This document shows positions 1 through 9,634 of a DNA stretch of 64,000 nt, in pieces; within the stretch, counting starts at the first letter, position 1; each line of letters opens with the position of its first letter. The notes under the pieces were generated by a model that made no database searches, had not been told where the DNA came from, and worked only from the letters and a program-made list of their open reading frames with translations. The position numbers and the translations under genes were made by a program. Source of the DNA: Xenoacremonium recifei (lineage: Eukaryota; Ascomycota; Sordariomycetes; Hypocreales; Nectriaceae); NCBI GenBank assembly GCA_012184525.1, contig WOFQ01000020.1:186001-250000 (forward strand), given 5' to 3'.

Positions 1-857
1 GATATCGAGACAAAAAACAAAATCAACTACAAGAAGTCCGCAATTCTACGAGGCTATGAGCCTCCGGCAGAGGTTAGGACCGATGAGACCCGTAAGCCAG
101 ATCTGAACGAAGCCTTCAACTGGGGATATGAGAAGGACATTGATCCTTTGTGGCAGGAGGGCAACGATACTCCAGGTGAGTAGAGCCAAGGTCTTGAGAA
201 AGGATCTAATGTTAATGATACATCGTAGAATGGAAAGAGAACCCTATGAGCGGACCCAACAGTTGGCCAGAGATGCCCGGATTCCGAGAGTCGGTGGCTG
301 AATACTACAGTCATCTCTTGGGGCTTGCTCGAACGATGATTCGCCTCTTTGCGCAAGTCCTAGAACTACCAGAAGACTTTTTCGACTCTGTTGTTTCGAC
401 GCCAGGCGCTATGGGGCGCCTGATACACTATCCTCCCCAACAAGCTTCTGACCCGGACGCCCTCGGCATCGGTGCACACACAGACATCGAATGCTTCACA
501 ATCCTTTGCCAAGGGGCTGTTCGAGCTCTACAGATCCTCAACGTTGATGGCGAATGGATTCAAGCACCCCCTATTCCAGGCACCTTCGTGGTGAACATTG
601 GCGATATGCTGGCGCGGTGGACAAATGATCGGTTCGTCTCAACCGTCCATCGAGTTTGGAACACGACTGGGAAGGAAAGATATTCTATCCCGTTTTTCTT
701 CGGAGTCAACTATGATGCTACCATCAAAACGTTGGACACTTGTCTTGCTGAAGGCGAGAAGAGCAAGTATGATCCTGTTCTTGCTGGAGATTACGTGTGG
801 AAGCGTTTGAGTGCCAGCCGAGTAGATCAAAAGGAGCTCCGAGTAGGCAAGGCCTAA
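1..857 (+). CDS. 2-oxoglutarate/Fe(II) oxygenase, isopenicillin-N-synthase-like (5' end outside window)
   Basis: Coding from base 1 (frame 1) to 175, GT-AG intron 176-228, second exon 229-857 ending in TAA. The joined frame is continuous across the junction (TP/EWKENP). The C-terminal oxygenase core is complete: an H-T-D iron motif (GAHTDIE), the distal iron His in VHRVWN, and the R-x-S motif (RYS) that binds the 2-oxoglutarate C5 carboxylate. Family knowledge: such non-haem iron enzymes hydroxylate, desaturate or cyclise small molecules in the cytosol; the substrate cannot be read here. The N-terminal cap (DIOX_N) is only partly present because the window starts inside the gene. It lies head-to-tail before the hydrolase-amidase gene, 847 bp apart, so they probably have separate promoters. 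Confidence 0.88.
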
Positions 858-974
858 GCAAGCCTAACTGAGGCCTAGACTAGAAGTATTATTAGAGAGA
901 ACTATGTTCAACAAAAGAATCCTTTGTATTTTTGAATTAGTTTGCGAATAAAATTACTTCAAGTCCAATATGAA

Positions 975-1535
975 TTATCACTAAGAATATGAAACAAGGA
1001 GTAGTACCCCTTCCGCCATATTCAGGAACGAAGGTATACATTCAAGAAGAATCTAAAGAATGTGTAAGTCACAACCTTGTAAATCAGCGCGTGGCTCCCA
1101 AGATTACATGTCGAGTATATTAGAGTGCAACGTATGGGGTCCACTCCATTCCTTCATTTCTCTGAAGATCTTGTCCCTTATCTTCATGGGCTCCAGATAT
1201 CTAAAATTAAGCGAATAAAAGCGTAGAATCAGTGATTTTCGAGTTCGTAGTCTCTGTACTCGAGGATACTCAGATTTAGTTCAAGGTATTTGCTTGTCTT
1301 TAGAAGAAAGGCGCGGACAAATATCGGCGCCCACTTGGTGACAGCGCCAACAATAGTGCGACTTTCGACGACACTCCGACCTAGTTATCGCTTCACAACT
1401 CGCTAGTAACTACTCCGTAGATCGGCCCAGTTCCAACTGTCCCGTAATCTCTGGTCCGCCGAAGGAATGCCCCGGCGGCCAGCCGGCCGAGGCCGCCGCC
1501 CTGTTCTTGAATCCCGGCGGCGGGAGACGTTATCG
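975..1535 (-). promoter_or_regulatory. Four HGATAR (AreA/NIT2-type) hexamers upstream of the hydrolase-amidase gene
   Basis: Read on the minus strand: TGATAA (975-980), AGATAA (1178-1183), CGATAA (1385-1390) and CGATAA (1530-1535). HGATAR is the known site of fungal nitrogen GATA activators. The sites lie about 170-730 bp before the start codon at 1705. A role in nitrogen derepression fits a gene that would release ammonia, but it is inferred: the hexamer is short and some copies are expected by chance. Confidence 0.4.
1473..1498. promoter_or_regulatory. GC-rich perfect inverted repeat, possible Zn2Cys6 operator
   Basis: CGGCGGCC (1473-1480) and GGCCGCCG (1491-1498) form an 8-bp perfect inverted repeat around a 10-bp spacer that is itself nearly palindromic. 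Inverted CGG/CCG triplets are the usual half-sites of fungal binuclear cluster regulators. It lies about 207 bp before the ATG at 1705. Function is inferred. Confidence 0.35.
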
Positions 1536-1704
1536 GTCTTGCATTCTAGTCGTTGCTGAGTAATCTGGACGACAGACAAGAGTTGACCTCAACTCCTCTA
1601 TCATGAAAACGTACTTGGTTGAGCGACACATAGAGAAGACTGTGATTTAAAAATTTGTATGTAAATTACATGTACGATCGCCAAATCAGGCGGAGTCCTC
1701 AATC

Positions 1705-3882
1705 ATGCCTACTACTACGAGCCCAGAGTTGCTGCAGTTCCTCACAGCCTCACCATATACGTTCACCTTTCCTCCGGAGCGGACGGCACTCGTCTTGATC
1801 GATATACAACGCGATTTTGTCGACCCCGATGGCTTCGGTGCGATTCAGTGTGGTGATCCAGAAGTCTTTGCTTCTGTGCGCTCGGTCGTTCCAGCCACTC
1901 TGAAAGCCTTAACCGCAGCCCGAGCCCTGGATCTCCACGTCATACACACACGAGAGGGTCATGTATCGAACCTGGCCGATCTGAGCGCTGCAAAACGAGA
2001 CCGACAAGTTAATGCACCTAATGGACATCACGTTCTCGGTATTGGCGACAAAGGACCCATGGGTCGGCTTCTTGTGCGAGGAGAATATGGTCATGACATC
2101 GTGGATGAGCTCTGTCCCTTGCCTGGGGAGGTTGTCATTGACAAGCCGGGCAAAGGCTCTTTCTGGAACACGGACCTGCACAGAAAGTTGATGGCCAGAG
2201 GGATCACCCATCTCATCTTCTGTGGTGTTACGACGGAGTGTTGTGTGACGACTACGGCTCGAGAAGCAAACGACCGGGGGTTTCAGAGCTGCATCCTGGA
2301 AGATTGTACAGGAGGTTTCAACTCCGACTTCGTTAAGACATCGTTGTCCATGATATCTTCATACGATGGGCTGTTTGGGTTCACCGCAACAAGTGATGAA
2401 CTCATTGCTCAAGCTGCAAAGCTGACAAAGCCTAGCTCCTCACTTACAGAGCCCCTGACCTGGGATCAATCATCTCTTGATATCCGGACGTTAGAGCGCC
2501 TGTATAAAAAACAAGTAATCTCACCAGAAGAAGTCTTTGATACGGTTTATACGCACATTGAAGAAACTAATAGCCAACATCCTCACGTTTGGATACATCT
2601 GCGGTCGCGCGAAGATATACTTGAGGATGCTAAGCTTATCACTTCAAAATATGGCTCTCAAGGCTCAAGCAAACTTCCTCCTCTTTACGGTATTCCTTTT
2701 GCTGTCAAGGACAACTTTGATGTTGCTGGACTGCCAACCACGGCAGGCTGCCAGTCTTACACTTATACACCAGACACAACAGCGCCCGTTGTCCAGGCGT
2801 TGATGCAAGCTGGTGCAATCCTCATAGGAAAGACAAACATGGATCAACTTGCTACTGGTCTCAGTGGGTGTCGGTCTCCCTATGGGACACCTTCGAGTGT
2901 TTTCGGCGAGGGAAAATACGTTTCTGGTGGTTCATCTTCAGGCTCAGGGGTTGCAGTCGGCGCATCCCTAGTCAGCTTTGCCCTCGGGACAGACACAGCT
3001 GGTAGTGGCAGAGTCCCTGCCGCACTTAATGGTATTGTGGGCTTCAAACCAACAAAAGGCACGCTCTCGGGCCGTGGCATTGTCCCAGCCTGTGCAAGCC
3101 TTGATACCGCCTCTGTATTCAGTCTCAATGTCACCGATGCTCGCAAGGTCTGGTACGTCTTGGACCAATATGATCAAAGAGATCCCTTTGCCAAATCTCC
3201 AGGTTCATTGCCGCTTGCATTAGCGGACTATAGAGGAGTCAGAAACGGAGGTTTCGTCTTTGCGACACCACCGGCCTCAGCATTGAGCGTCTGCTCACAA
3301 GCGTTTCAGGATGCATTCGCCTCAGCGATACATATTGTGCAAGCCATCGGTGGTCGATCAGTGAAGTTAGACGAGGCAGGCTATGAACCATTCTCGACAG
3401 CTTCGGAGCTGCTATACAACGGGAGCCTGGTTAACGAGCGAGTCGCCTGTATCGGGCAAGACTTTATCTTGTCAAACCTGGACAATTTGCATCCCACAAC
3501 AAAGAGTCTGTTTGGTGGTGTGCTAAACCGTGACGCAAAGCCCTGGGATGTTTTCGCAGACCAGATCAAGCAGAGGGAAGCCATCAGAAAGGCCGAGAAA
3601 CTGATGTCAAAACACCAAGGAGGAGTGGATGTTCTCATTGTGCCTACTGTGCCATCGCACCCTACCATCTCAGAGATGGAGGCTGAACCAATAGCAGCAA
3701 ATGCGGAACTGGGTGTTTTCACACATTTTGCTAATGTTCTGGACCTTTGTGCAATCAGCGTTAAGGCTGGTTCTGTAGGCCAGGGCATGCCGTTTGGTCT
3801 AAGTTTTATTTGTGCCTCGGGTATGGATGGATTGATGTTCGATATTGCTACAGAGTTCGAAAGGGAGCATCGCTCGACATGA
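1705..3882 (+). CDS. Fusion of an isochorismatase-fold cysteine hydrolase (biuret-hydrolase-like) and an allophanate-hydrolase-type amidase
   Basis: One uninterrupted frame of 725 residues. Residues about 25-235 form an isochorismatase-superfamily hydrolase: acidic strand VLIDIQRDF (D33/D37), lysine in VIDKPGKGSFW (K147 or K150), and nucleophile loop GVTTECCV (C180) followed by TAREANDRGF, which resembles biuret and ureidoacrylate amidohydrolases. Residues about 255-725 form an amidase-signature domain: K335 in AVKDNF, the Ser loop GGSSSGSG (409-416) and GTDTAGSGR with S434 as expected nucleophile. Its wording (FKPTKGTLSGRGIVPACASLDT) is that of allophanate hydrolases and the Dur1 half of urea amidolyase. 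The separate C-terminal domain of AtzF-type enzymes is absent. Known chemistry: biuret hydrolase gives allophanate plus ammonia, and allophanate hydrolase completes the breakdown. Coupling on one chain is inferred. Alternative: the first domain acts on another ureido compound. Confidence 0.85.
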   Translation: MPTTTSPELLQFLTASPYTFTFPPERTALVLIDIQRDFVDPDGFGAIQCGDPEVFASVRSVVPATLKALTAARALDLHVIHTREGHVSNLADLSAAKRDRQVNAPNGHHVLGIGDKGPMGRLLVRGEYGHDIVDELCPLPGEVVIDKPGKGSFWNTDLHRKLMARGITHLIFCGVTTECCVTTTAREANDRGFQSCILEDCTGGFNSDFVKTSLSMISSYDGLFGFTATSDELIAQAAKLTKPSSSLTEPLTWDQSSLDIRTLERLYKKQVISPEEVFDTVYTHIEETNSQHPHVWIHLRSREDILEDAKLITSKYGSQGSSKLPPLYGIPFAVKDNFDVAGLPTTAGCQSYTYTPDTTAPVVQALMQAGAILIGKTNMDQLATGLSGCRSPYGTPSSVFGEGKYVSGGSSSGSGVAVGASLVSFALGTDTAGSGRVPAALNGIVGFKPTKGTLSGRGIVPACASLDTASVFSLNVTDARKVWYVLDQYDQRDPFAKSPGSLPLALADYRGVRNGGFVFATPPASALSVCSQAFQDAFASAIHIVQAIGGRSVKLDEAGYEPFSTASELLYNGSLVNERVACIGQDFILSNLDNLHPTTKSLFGGVLNRDAKPWDVFADQIKQREAIRKAEKLMSKHQGGVDVLIVPTVPSHPTISEMEAEPIAANAELGVFTHFANVLDLCAISVKAGSVGQGMPFGLSFICASGMDGLMFDIATEFEREHRST

Positions 3883-4236
3883 ATCACTAACTTGTGTAAA
3901 ATGGGTGCCTTATACTAGAATAAGGTATAACGTTAAGGGTGAGAGTCATAGAAAGCATCAAAACGTTTAAAATTAGAATCCAAAGTTCCAGTTAGATATT
4001 TAGAGTACTCTGATGCGTATAGTCCTGGTCATCCCACCTGACTGTGATTATCTAGATCACCATAGCCATCGTTATACCTAGCGGCTAAGCTCGTTTACTA
4101 CAGATACAGTATAGCCTCTAACACCCTATCCTCTTCCTGGAAAAAAAAACAAATCCCTCAACCTCCGCCTACTATGTCCTTTGAAGTCCCGACAGGATAA
4201 ACTTTCTATAAGTCCCATATCCGTTTCAGTATCCAT
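3883..4236. other. Convergent 3' intergenic spacer
   Basis: Lies between two convergent genes. AT-rich with a short A-run near 4141-4149; no gene or repeat seen. Confidence 0.5.
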
Positions 4237-5550
4237 TTATAGATCTACAGCTTTGTCCGTCTCACCCACCTGATCTGATTCGGTCCCAGCAGTACTACCT
4301 TCAAGGTTGTAGCCCGGCATTGACTGTGCAGCATCAAGGCACCTCTTGCGAATTGAGAAGAGAGCCGTGATATGTGCAATGACCCACCATGCGAGGAGTA
4401 CAGGCAGCGCAACATAGAGTCGACTAGCACAACCTGACCATATTTGTATGAGAATTGAGTAGGCTCCGTAGGAAGGCAGTGCGTATCCAACTTTATACCA
4501 CCCAGGCTCCAGTTCAAAAGGAAAGACAGTGCTTCCCACGTTGGTAATAATCCAGGTAAAGACGAAGAAAGGAGAGTATTGCATCGGTATGTAGGATGCA
4601 ATAAGCGTCTCCATGACTTGCCAGTGAACATCCATGAGCAGCCAAAGCAGCATCCATGTCTTAGCGAAGGCTGCCCCGTCCACAGCCCAATCTTCTCTAA
4701 ATGCCCAGATAAACCCAGCCATAGCGAGCCCGGCCACAAGGGTATATATCTTTCCAACAACAACACGGAATGTCATCACTTGCTTGATGTTGACAGTAGC
4801 GAGAAACCCAGTCTGCAGCCCGATCCCATTTAGAGCCAGAATAAAGAAGAATTGGACAAGCGGAGGTATGACCGTATTGACAGTGTTATAAAAAACACGG
4901 CTGACTTGAGTTGTTGGCGCTATGAGGTCCGACGTTGCAGAAATTGGATTGAGGTATGCCGCCACAGCCGCCGGGTTGCTGGTGTTAAGGGAGTCCAGAG
5001 TGCCATTGTTGGACTGATAATAAGCACCCCGAGAGGCACCTACTATAGCTTCAAGGGTCGTGATAATGACTGAGTCACCAACGACTGGATATCTCGCCTG
5101 GTTGTAGACATATGAAATGGCAGAGGTAGGGTCGTAAGTATCGCTTGAATTGCCATCAAGGGTGTTCTGCAGTCTCTCCGAGGCCCCTTCATTTATATAT
5201 ATGGCAGCCCAGTAGTCGGCTTTGCAGACAGCTTGTCTCACAGCTTGGGCATCGGAGTACTTGGAAGCGACAACGCTGATTCGGGGGTAGTATTCTGTGT
5301 CGAAATTTCCGGTTGCTTGAATGACGGCGGTTCCGATGTCTCCTCCATCGAAGTCAACTGCCAAGATGTTGATAGCTTTCGATCGAGAGGATTGGTCAAA
5401 CGACGTGCCGTAGAGATAAGACATGTTTCCAAGAATGAGTAGTTGTAGCATGACGCCAGACATGACGGAAGCGATGATGAGACCCTTTCGTCGGTAATCC
5501 CAAGACGAGTCAGAGAAGGGCGTTCGATTAGGAGCTTCGACGAGTGCCAT
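4237..5550 (-). CDS. SNG1-family (DUF3533) multi-span membrane protein
   Basis: Single exon, 437 residues. A short cytosolic N-terminus is followed by a first membrane segment (GLIIASVMSGVMLQLLIL), a large extracytosolic domain with several N-x-S/T sites (residues about 45-225) and then a cluster of about five hydrophobic helices (VIPPLVQFFFILALNG, TLVAGLAMAGFIW, TWMLLWLLMDVHW, VALPVLLAWWVIAHI). This one-plus-five layout is that of yeast SNG1 and the ABC-2-like DUF3533 family, linked in yeast to resistance to nitrosoguanidine and to drug and lipid handling. The charged C-terminal tail is cytosolic. It is convergent with the hydrolase-amidase gene; any role in exporting its substrates is speculation. 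Confidence 0.82.
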   Translation of the reverse strand: MALVEAPNRTPFSDSSWDYRRKGLIIASVMSGVMLQLLILGNMSYLYGTSFDQSSRSKAINILAVDFDGGDIGTAVIQATGNFDTEYYPRISVVASKYSDAQAVRQAVCKADYWAAIYINEGASERLQNTLDGNSSDTYDPTSAISYVYNQARYPVVGDSVIITTLEAIVGASRGAYYQSNNGTLDSLNTSNPAAVAAYLNPISATSDLIAPTTQVSRVFYNTVNTVIPPLVQFFFILALNGIGLQTGFLATVNIKQVMTFRVVVGKIYTLVAGLAMAGFIWAFREDWAVDGAAFAKTWMLLWLLMDVHWQVMETLIASYIPMQYSPFFVFTWIITNVGSTVFPFELEPGWYKVGYALPSYGAYSILIQIWSGCASRLYVALPVLLAWWVIAHITALFSIRKRCLDAAQSMPGYNLEGSTAGTESDQVGETDKAVDL

Positions 5551-6522
5551 TGTGTAAGCCCGGAGATACGGTGGAACGTGGGACGTCTTTGCAGAGAATC
5601 TTAGTAAAGAAAAAGATGATAATAAGAGCTTCTAGAACTCGACGGAACTCAGTGACGAGTTCCTGTGAATTTATACTAGGATAGGGTGCTGGAGGAAGAA
5701 GAATAACAGAAGCAAAAGGAACTACATCTTGTCAAGGGCTGCCTAGCCAAGAAACAAACTCCGATACAGGCATACGATAATTTTTCAATAAATAACTACC
5801 GAGGAAGACAAAATGCGCACTGATTTTGACTGAGTCAGATGATTTAAATGCATGCGTTGCAGTTATCCGTGGTCTCATACGTGAGCTTTGACGAGGCATC
5901 TCAGTCTTCCATTGCACACCTCAGCTCCACCAGGTCCATCGACCTAGTCCCAACGCAATTTTAGGCTGTGGTCGTAGGAATCATTAGCTAGTAGCCATGC
6001 CCCAGGTTTTTTTTTCTCAGAAAGTTCACCTTCACCTCGACTCTCCCGAAATTCACTGCATGTCACTGCTTGTCTGTCGCGCTGAACCGGCTGCGGACAC
6101 GCGCTTCAAGACTTCAATTTAGTTATATAACTAGCATAACTTTGCTTCGGGAAGCAAGAGAGAGAGGTGTCTTTTTTTTCCCTTTCACTTGATTTCGGCG
6201 AGCAGTTAACACGGCACTGTCACTAAAACCCAACTTAGACGCTCGAAATCTTAACGCGGCAAGTTTGACCACGATAACGAACAGACTCGAGGAGATTCTA
6301 CGACCTGGGTTTCCCGTTTGATGATGTATGAATCTATTATCTAAGCGCTAATTTCCAGTCTGTCTAGAGAGAGTCTATACTGCAATTTGGAGAATCGCTA
6401 AATGAAGGTCTGAAGTCATCCTTGCACACATCGCCGTAGCGTATAAGCCTGCGAACAGCGACATCTAACATAACTAAAAGAAAGAGTATCCCCTCCCCGA
6501 CATTAACATCTCAAGCGTCGAC
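5551..6522. other. Intergenic region
   Basis: Promoter side of the SNG1-like gene and 3' flank of the SRPBCC gene. Pyrimidine-rich runs near 6008-6016 and 6172-6181; no supported gene. Confidence 0.5.
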
Positions 6523-7109
6523 TCAAACCCTCAGGTCCCTGACAGAGCTTTGAGCCTCTCTTTTCTCAGCTTCTTTCTTCAGATCCTGGTTAAAAGAATC
6601 CCAATTCTTTGAAGAGAAATTGGAGTTTCTCCATGGCCAGAAGAAAACAGTGAGAGGGCCGGAAAAGTCCTCGGATTGGATGAAGGTAGTGCCGCCGGGA
6701 TGCTCGGAGCTAGGGGAGAAGATGAAGTGGTGTAGCCCCGCTACAACTCCTGGCAGCGAGCCCTCCCATGCGAATTCTTCTGCCGTGTTGGCCTTTTGTG
6801 GGTTAGAGATTGATGTAATAATGATGAGTATTGTAATGGTAAGCTTACCTTGACTACCGGTCGGAGAGGCATACCCTGCATCGTGACTTTGAGACGGTCG
6901 CCGGGGACCAATTGTGATGGATGCTTGTCGGAGTCTCGAATCTCAATTTGCCAGCCCTCCTGCCAGTCCTTGTACTTGGAAAATTCCAGAAACTATCTAT
7001 GATTAGCGATGAGCTGTACAAGTTTTTATTTTGTGATGCATACCACTGATCGTACGGTCGCAGGCGACGCGTTGATCTCGATCTGGTTTGACATTGAAAG
7101 GGCGACCAT
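6523..7109 (-). CDS. SRPBCC/polyketide-cyclase-fold protein, three exons
   Basis: Reconstructed as complement(join(6523..6792, 6849..6992, 7044..7109)), 159 residues, both introns phase 0 with GT-AG ends (51 and 56 nt). Exon 1 gives SNQIEINASPATVRSV, exon 2 continues FLEFSKYKDWQEGW and PGDRLKVTMQGM, and exon 3 gives FAWEGSLPGVVAGLHHFIF and TFIQSEDFSG, ending in a charged helix (LKKEAEKREA). This order (start strand, F-x-x-Y/W, basic strand, phenylalanine-rich sheet, C-terminal helix) is typical of fungal SRPBCC proteins, which bind hydrophobic ligands in a deep cavity. No enzymatic role can be assigned. The start could also be Met-6 at 7094. Confidence 0.75.
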
Positions 7110-7750
7110 GGTGAAAGTTGTAAGTGGGTAGGAAATGCTCTGCCAATTGGGTATGATCAGAAGATGCAAACTTGAAGGTAGGTGCCGATTTTGATTGATT
7201 GCAAGTGCTTGTAGATGTGATTGACACTTTCATCGATGAGGCCATATCGTCAACCTGGAAGCCTACTTATATGTCGTGGCCTCTCATCACCACTTACACC
7301 TTCAACCACGAGCGGATAGTTGTCGTGAACATCGGCCGAAGCCACTGACGCGCGCGTAAGCCACCGGGGACGAAATTGGGCCGATCCCCTGTTGGGATTA
7401 CGCTGCAGGCCGCGAATAGGACGCGAGTAGAGGTCCTCGCCCACACCTCGCGCGCAGCTCGGCCAACTCTCGGCACGCTAGCAGCCCTGAAGTTGTGGGC
7501 CGTTCGCGAATCGCGGAAGTCATCGATGTATAAAGAAGAATTGTCTTCCGGATTGTTGGGACGACATCATCTCAGATACTCACAGACATCTACAAGAACT
7601 ATAAAGGTCTTGGCACACTCTCGCAATTTCGACGATAAAGCTCCAGTTTCAGACATCAGCAACAACCACAACTCGGCAACACTACAACTACTTCGAACTC
7701 ACAATCACAAAACAACTCTCAACTTATAACTACAACACAAAACAATCATA
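7110..7750. other. Divergent promoter between the SRPBCC and NAD(P)-binding genes
   Basis: TATAAA at 7529-7534 lies about 217 bp before the ATG at 7751. It is followed by a CA/CT-rich leader with several CAACAAC/CACAA runs, a common 5' UTR texture in filamentous fungi. No gene seen. Confidence 0.4.
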
Positions 7751-8482
7751 ATGTCTTCTACTCGAACTGTAGCTTTTTTCGGTGCCAGTGGTGGCGTTGG
7801 CCTCTCTGCCCTCAAGCACACTCTCGCAGCCGGCCACAACTGCATCGCCCTCTGCCGCACCCCTTCCAAGCTCACCGACATCCTCCCGCTTGCCAAGTAC
7901 CCTAACCTCACTGTGGTTCCCGGTAACGCCCACGACATTGCCGCAGTCTCCAAGACCATCCGCAAAGTCGATGGCAACCTGGTCGACGAGATTGTTACTA
8001 CCATTGGTGCTCGCCCCAACCTCTCAAAGATGAAGCTGTTGGATGACCCGGAGGTGTGCCGCAAGGGCATGACAACGCTCCTCAAGGCGATCACTCAGCT
8101 GAGGAGCGAGGGTGCGATGGGACGTCCCAGGATCTCGGCGTGTAGCACCACAGGCATGTCGCGCTTTGGACGGGACGTGCCCGTGATGATTGCGCCCATC
8201 TGGAATGTCATGCTCAAGGTCCCGCATGCGGATAAGCTCATCATGGAGGACACCTTAATTGCGAGCGGCGAAGACTGGACGGTTGTGCGATGCAGCTATC
8301 TGTCGGATGGCGAGAGCAACAAAACCATTCGTGTCGGTATCGAGGATCCCAAGACGGGTGTTGAGTCCCGGGCTATCGGCTACTCCATCTCACGCGAGGA
8401 CGCTGGGAAGTGGTTCGCCCAGAACTTGCTCCTCAACAAGGTGAACAAGTATGTCAACAAGACAGTAACCATCACCTACTAG
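7751..8482 (+). CDS. NAD(P)-binding, atypical SDR / NmrA-like protein
   Basis: Single exon, 243 residues. It opens with a beta strand and the dinucleotide motif FFGASGGVG (residues 10-17), followed by a basic residue after strand 2 (CRTPSKL) that favours NADP. The rest follows the NAD(P)H-binding fold (VVPGNAHD, CSTTGMSRFGRD, MEDTLIASGEDWTVVR) used by NmrA-like sensors and atypical short-chain dehydrogenases. A Y-x3-K catalytic pair is not evident, so it may bind rather than turn over nucleotide. It is divergent from the SRPBCC gene, with a 641-bp shared intergenic region. Substrate unknown. Confidence 0.8.
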   Translation: MSSTRTVAFFGASGGVGLSALKHTLAAGHNCIALCRTPSKLTDILPLAKYPNLTVVPGNAHDIAAVSKTIRKVDGNLVDEIVTTIGARPNLSKMKLLDDPEVCRKGMTTLLKAITQLRSEGAMGRPRISACSTTGMSRFGRDVPVMIAPIWNVMLKVPHADKLIMEDTLIASGEDWTVVRCSYLSDGESNKTIRVGIEDPKTGVESRAIGYSISREDAGKWFAQNLLLNKVNKYVNKTVTITY

Positions 8483-9634
8483 GAGGAGCGACGGGGTGTT
8501 TTCTTGAGTTTTTGTATCGGTTACGAATGGTATGATGCTTCTTAAAAGTGCTGAGCTGGTGCGACATAATTGGTGAGTGTTTGGGTTATGGTATAAATTG
8601 CATAGATTTCCACGCTCGTGATGAGCAACTTTACTCAATAATATCATCTTTCTATACTAAGCTTGAAACCCTTCCATTTCTAATTATGCCTCCTGTCCGT
8701 TCCGTAAAGCGACACACAGCGATGGACTTTTTTTGCTAAACCCAACTATGATAACTTATTTAGCCTCTGTCCGTGAAATAGACGTGTCGCGAGATTATTG
8801 CAAGGTTATGCTTCAGCATCCCCACAAGCCTTGGAGTCGTAGCGGTGTGAGTCGTAAACTCGTTGGACTTACTACAACTACATAGACTACACGTTCGATT
8901 CACACCACAATTAATGCAATACACTTCGGATAAAAGCACGATCAGACTTGTAGAACGACTCTACGCAGCATTGCCATTTTCATCAGCTTAATCTTGATTC
9001 ACTACGCTGGAGGGAGCGTGCCTCGGGAACTTTTGCTCTTCGGGTTTAAACATGGCGCATCATCTGAGGCAGCTTCGGCTACATAGGCTTCTCATTTGCC
9101 GTAGGGTGTGATAGCTATTCGGGCTAGAACCAATGACAGGATGTAGAAGAGGAGGGGGCGCAGCAAGGATTACAGTACGTCGCTGTCGCAGTATGTTGTC
9201 TCTACCGCGGGCAACAGAACTGGTGGAGGTTTACAGACGAGACCTCTGAATTGCTATACCACTACCGTTTAAGCGACATAAAAATAAATTCCCAAAAATC
9301 CAATATACTCATTATAGAAGATATTATCATAAATTCGACGAACCATCTCTGCCAGTGCCCATAATGAGGGCGGTCGTCAATGATATAAGCGATGAATGCA
9401 GTTAGCGTCGCGTTTGATTTCAACCCCACTCCGAGGTGGCATTTCGTCGTGACGGATCGTCTTCGCTCGGCGACGCGGGCGACGAGATTGATTTCGTCAA
9501 GCAACTGTCAGCAAGCAATAAAACAACTCGACGAGCGTGAAAGGGCAGCTTTGAAAGAGAAGAGCGCATCTTATTCAGCGGGAACTCTATCTTTTATCGA
9601 TAAACTTATCTGTGGCTGCCTTGTCTGCCTGAGA
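8483..9634. other. Intergenic region / promoter of the Zn2Cys6 gene
   Basis: No convincing gene. A B-box-like GTTCGATTC near 8892 has no matching A box or clover-leaf, so I do not call a tRNA. The reading frame of the downstream regulator is open back to 9392, but the Met at 9635 is preferred. Confidence 0.45.

Larger units (their letters stand above)
858..1704 (+). other. Intergenic promoter region of the hydrolase-amidase gene
   Basis: No convincing coding frame. It holds the 3' flank of the oxygenase gene and, in the second half, a GC-rich block (about 1465-1525) in otherwise AT-rich DNA. Four GATA-factor hexamers and an inverted repeat are listed separately. Confidence 0.6.

Noticed and set aside
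8821..8910. Possible tRNA (B-box-like GTTCGATTC near 8892)
   Set aside because: No A box, no acceptor stem pairing and no anticodon arm could be found around it.
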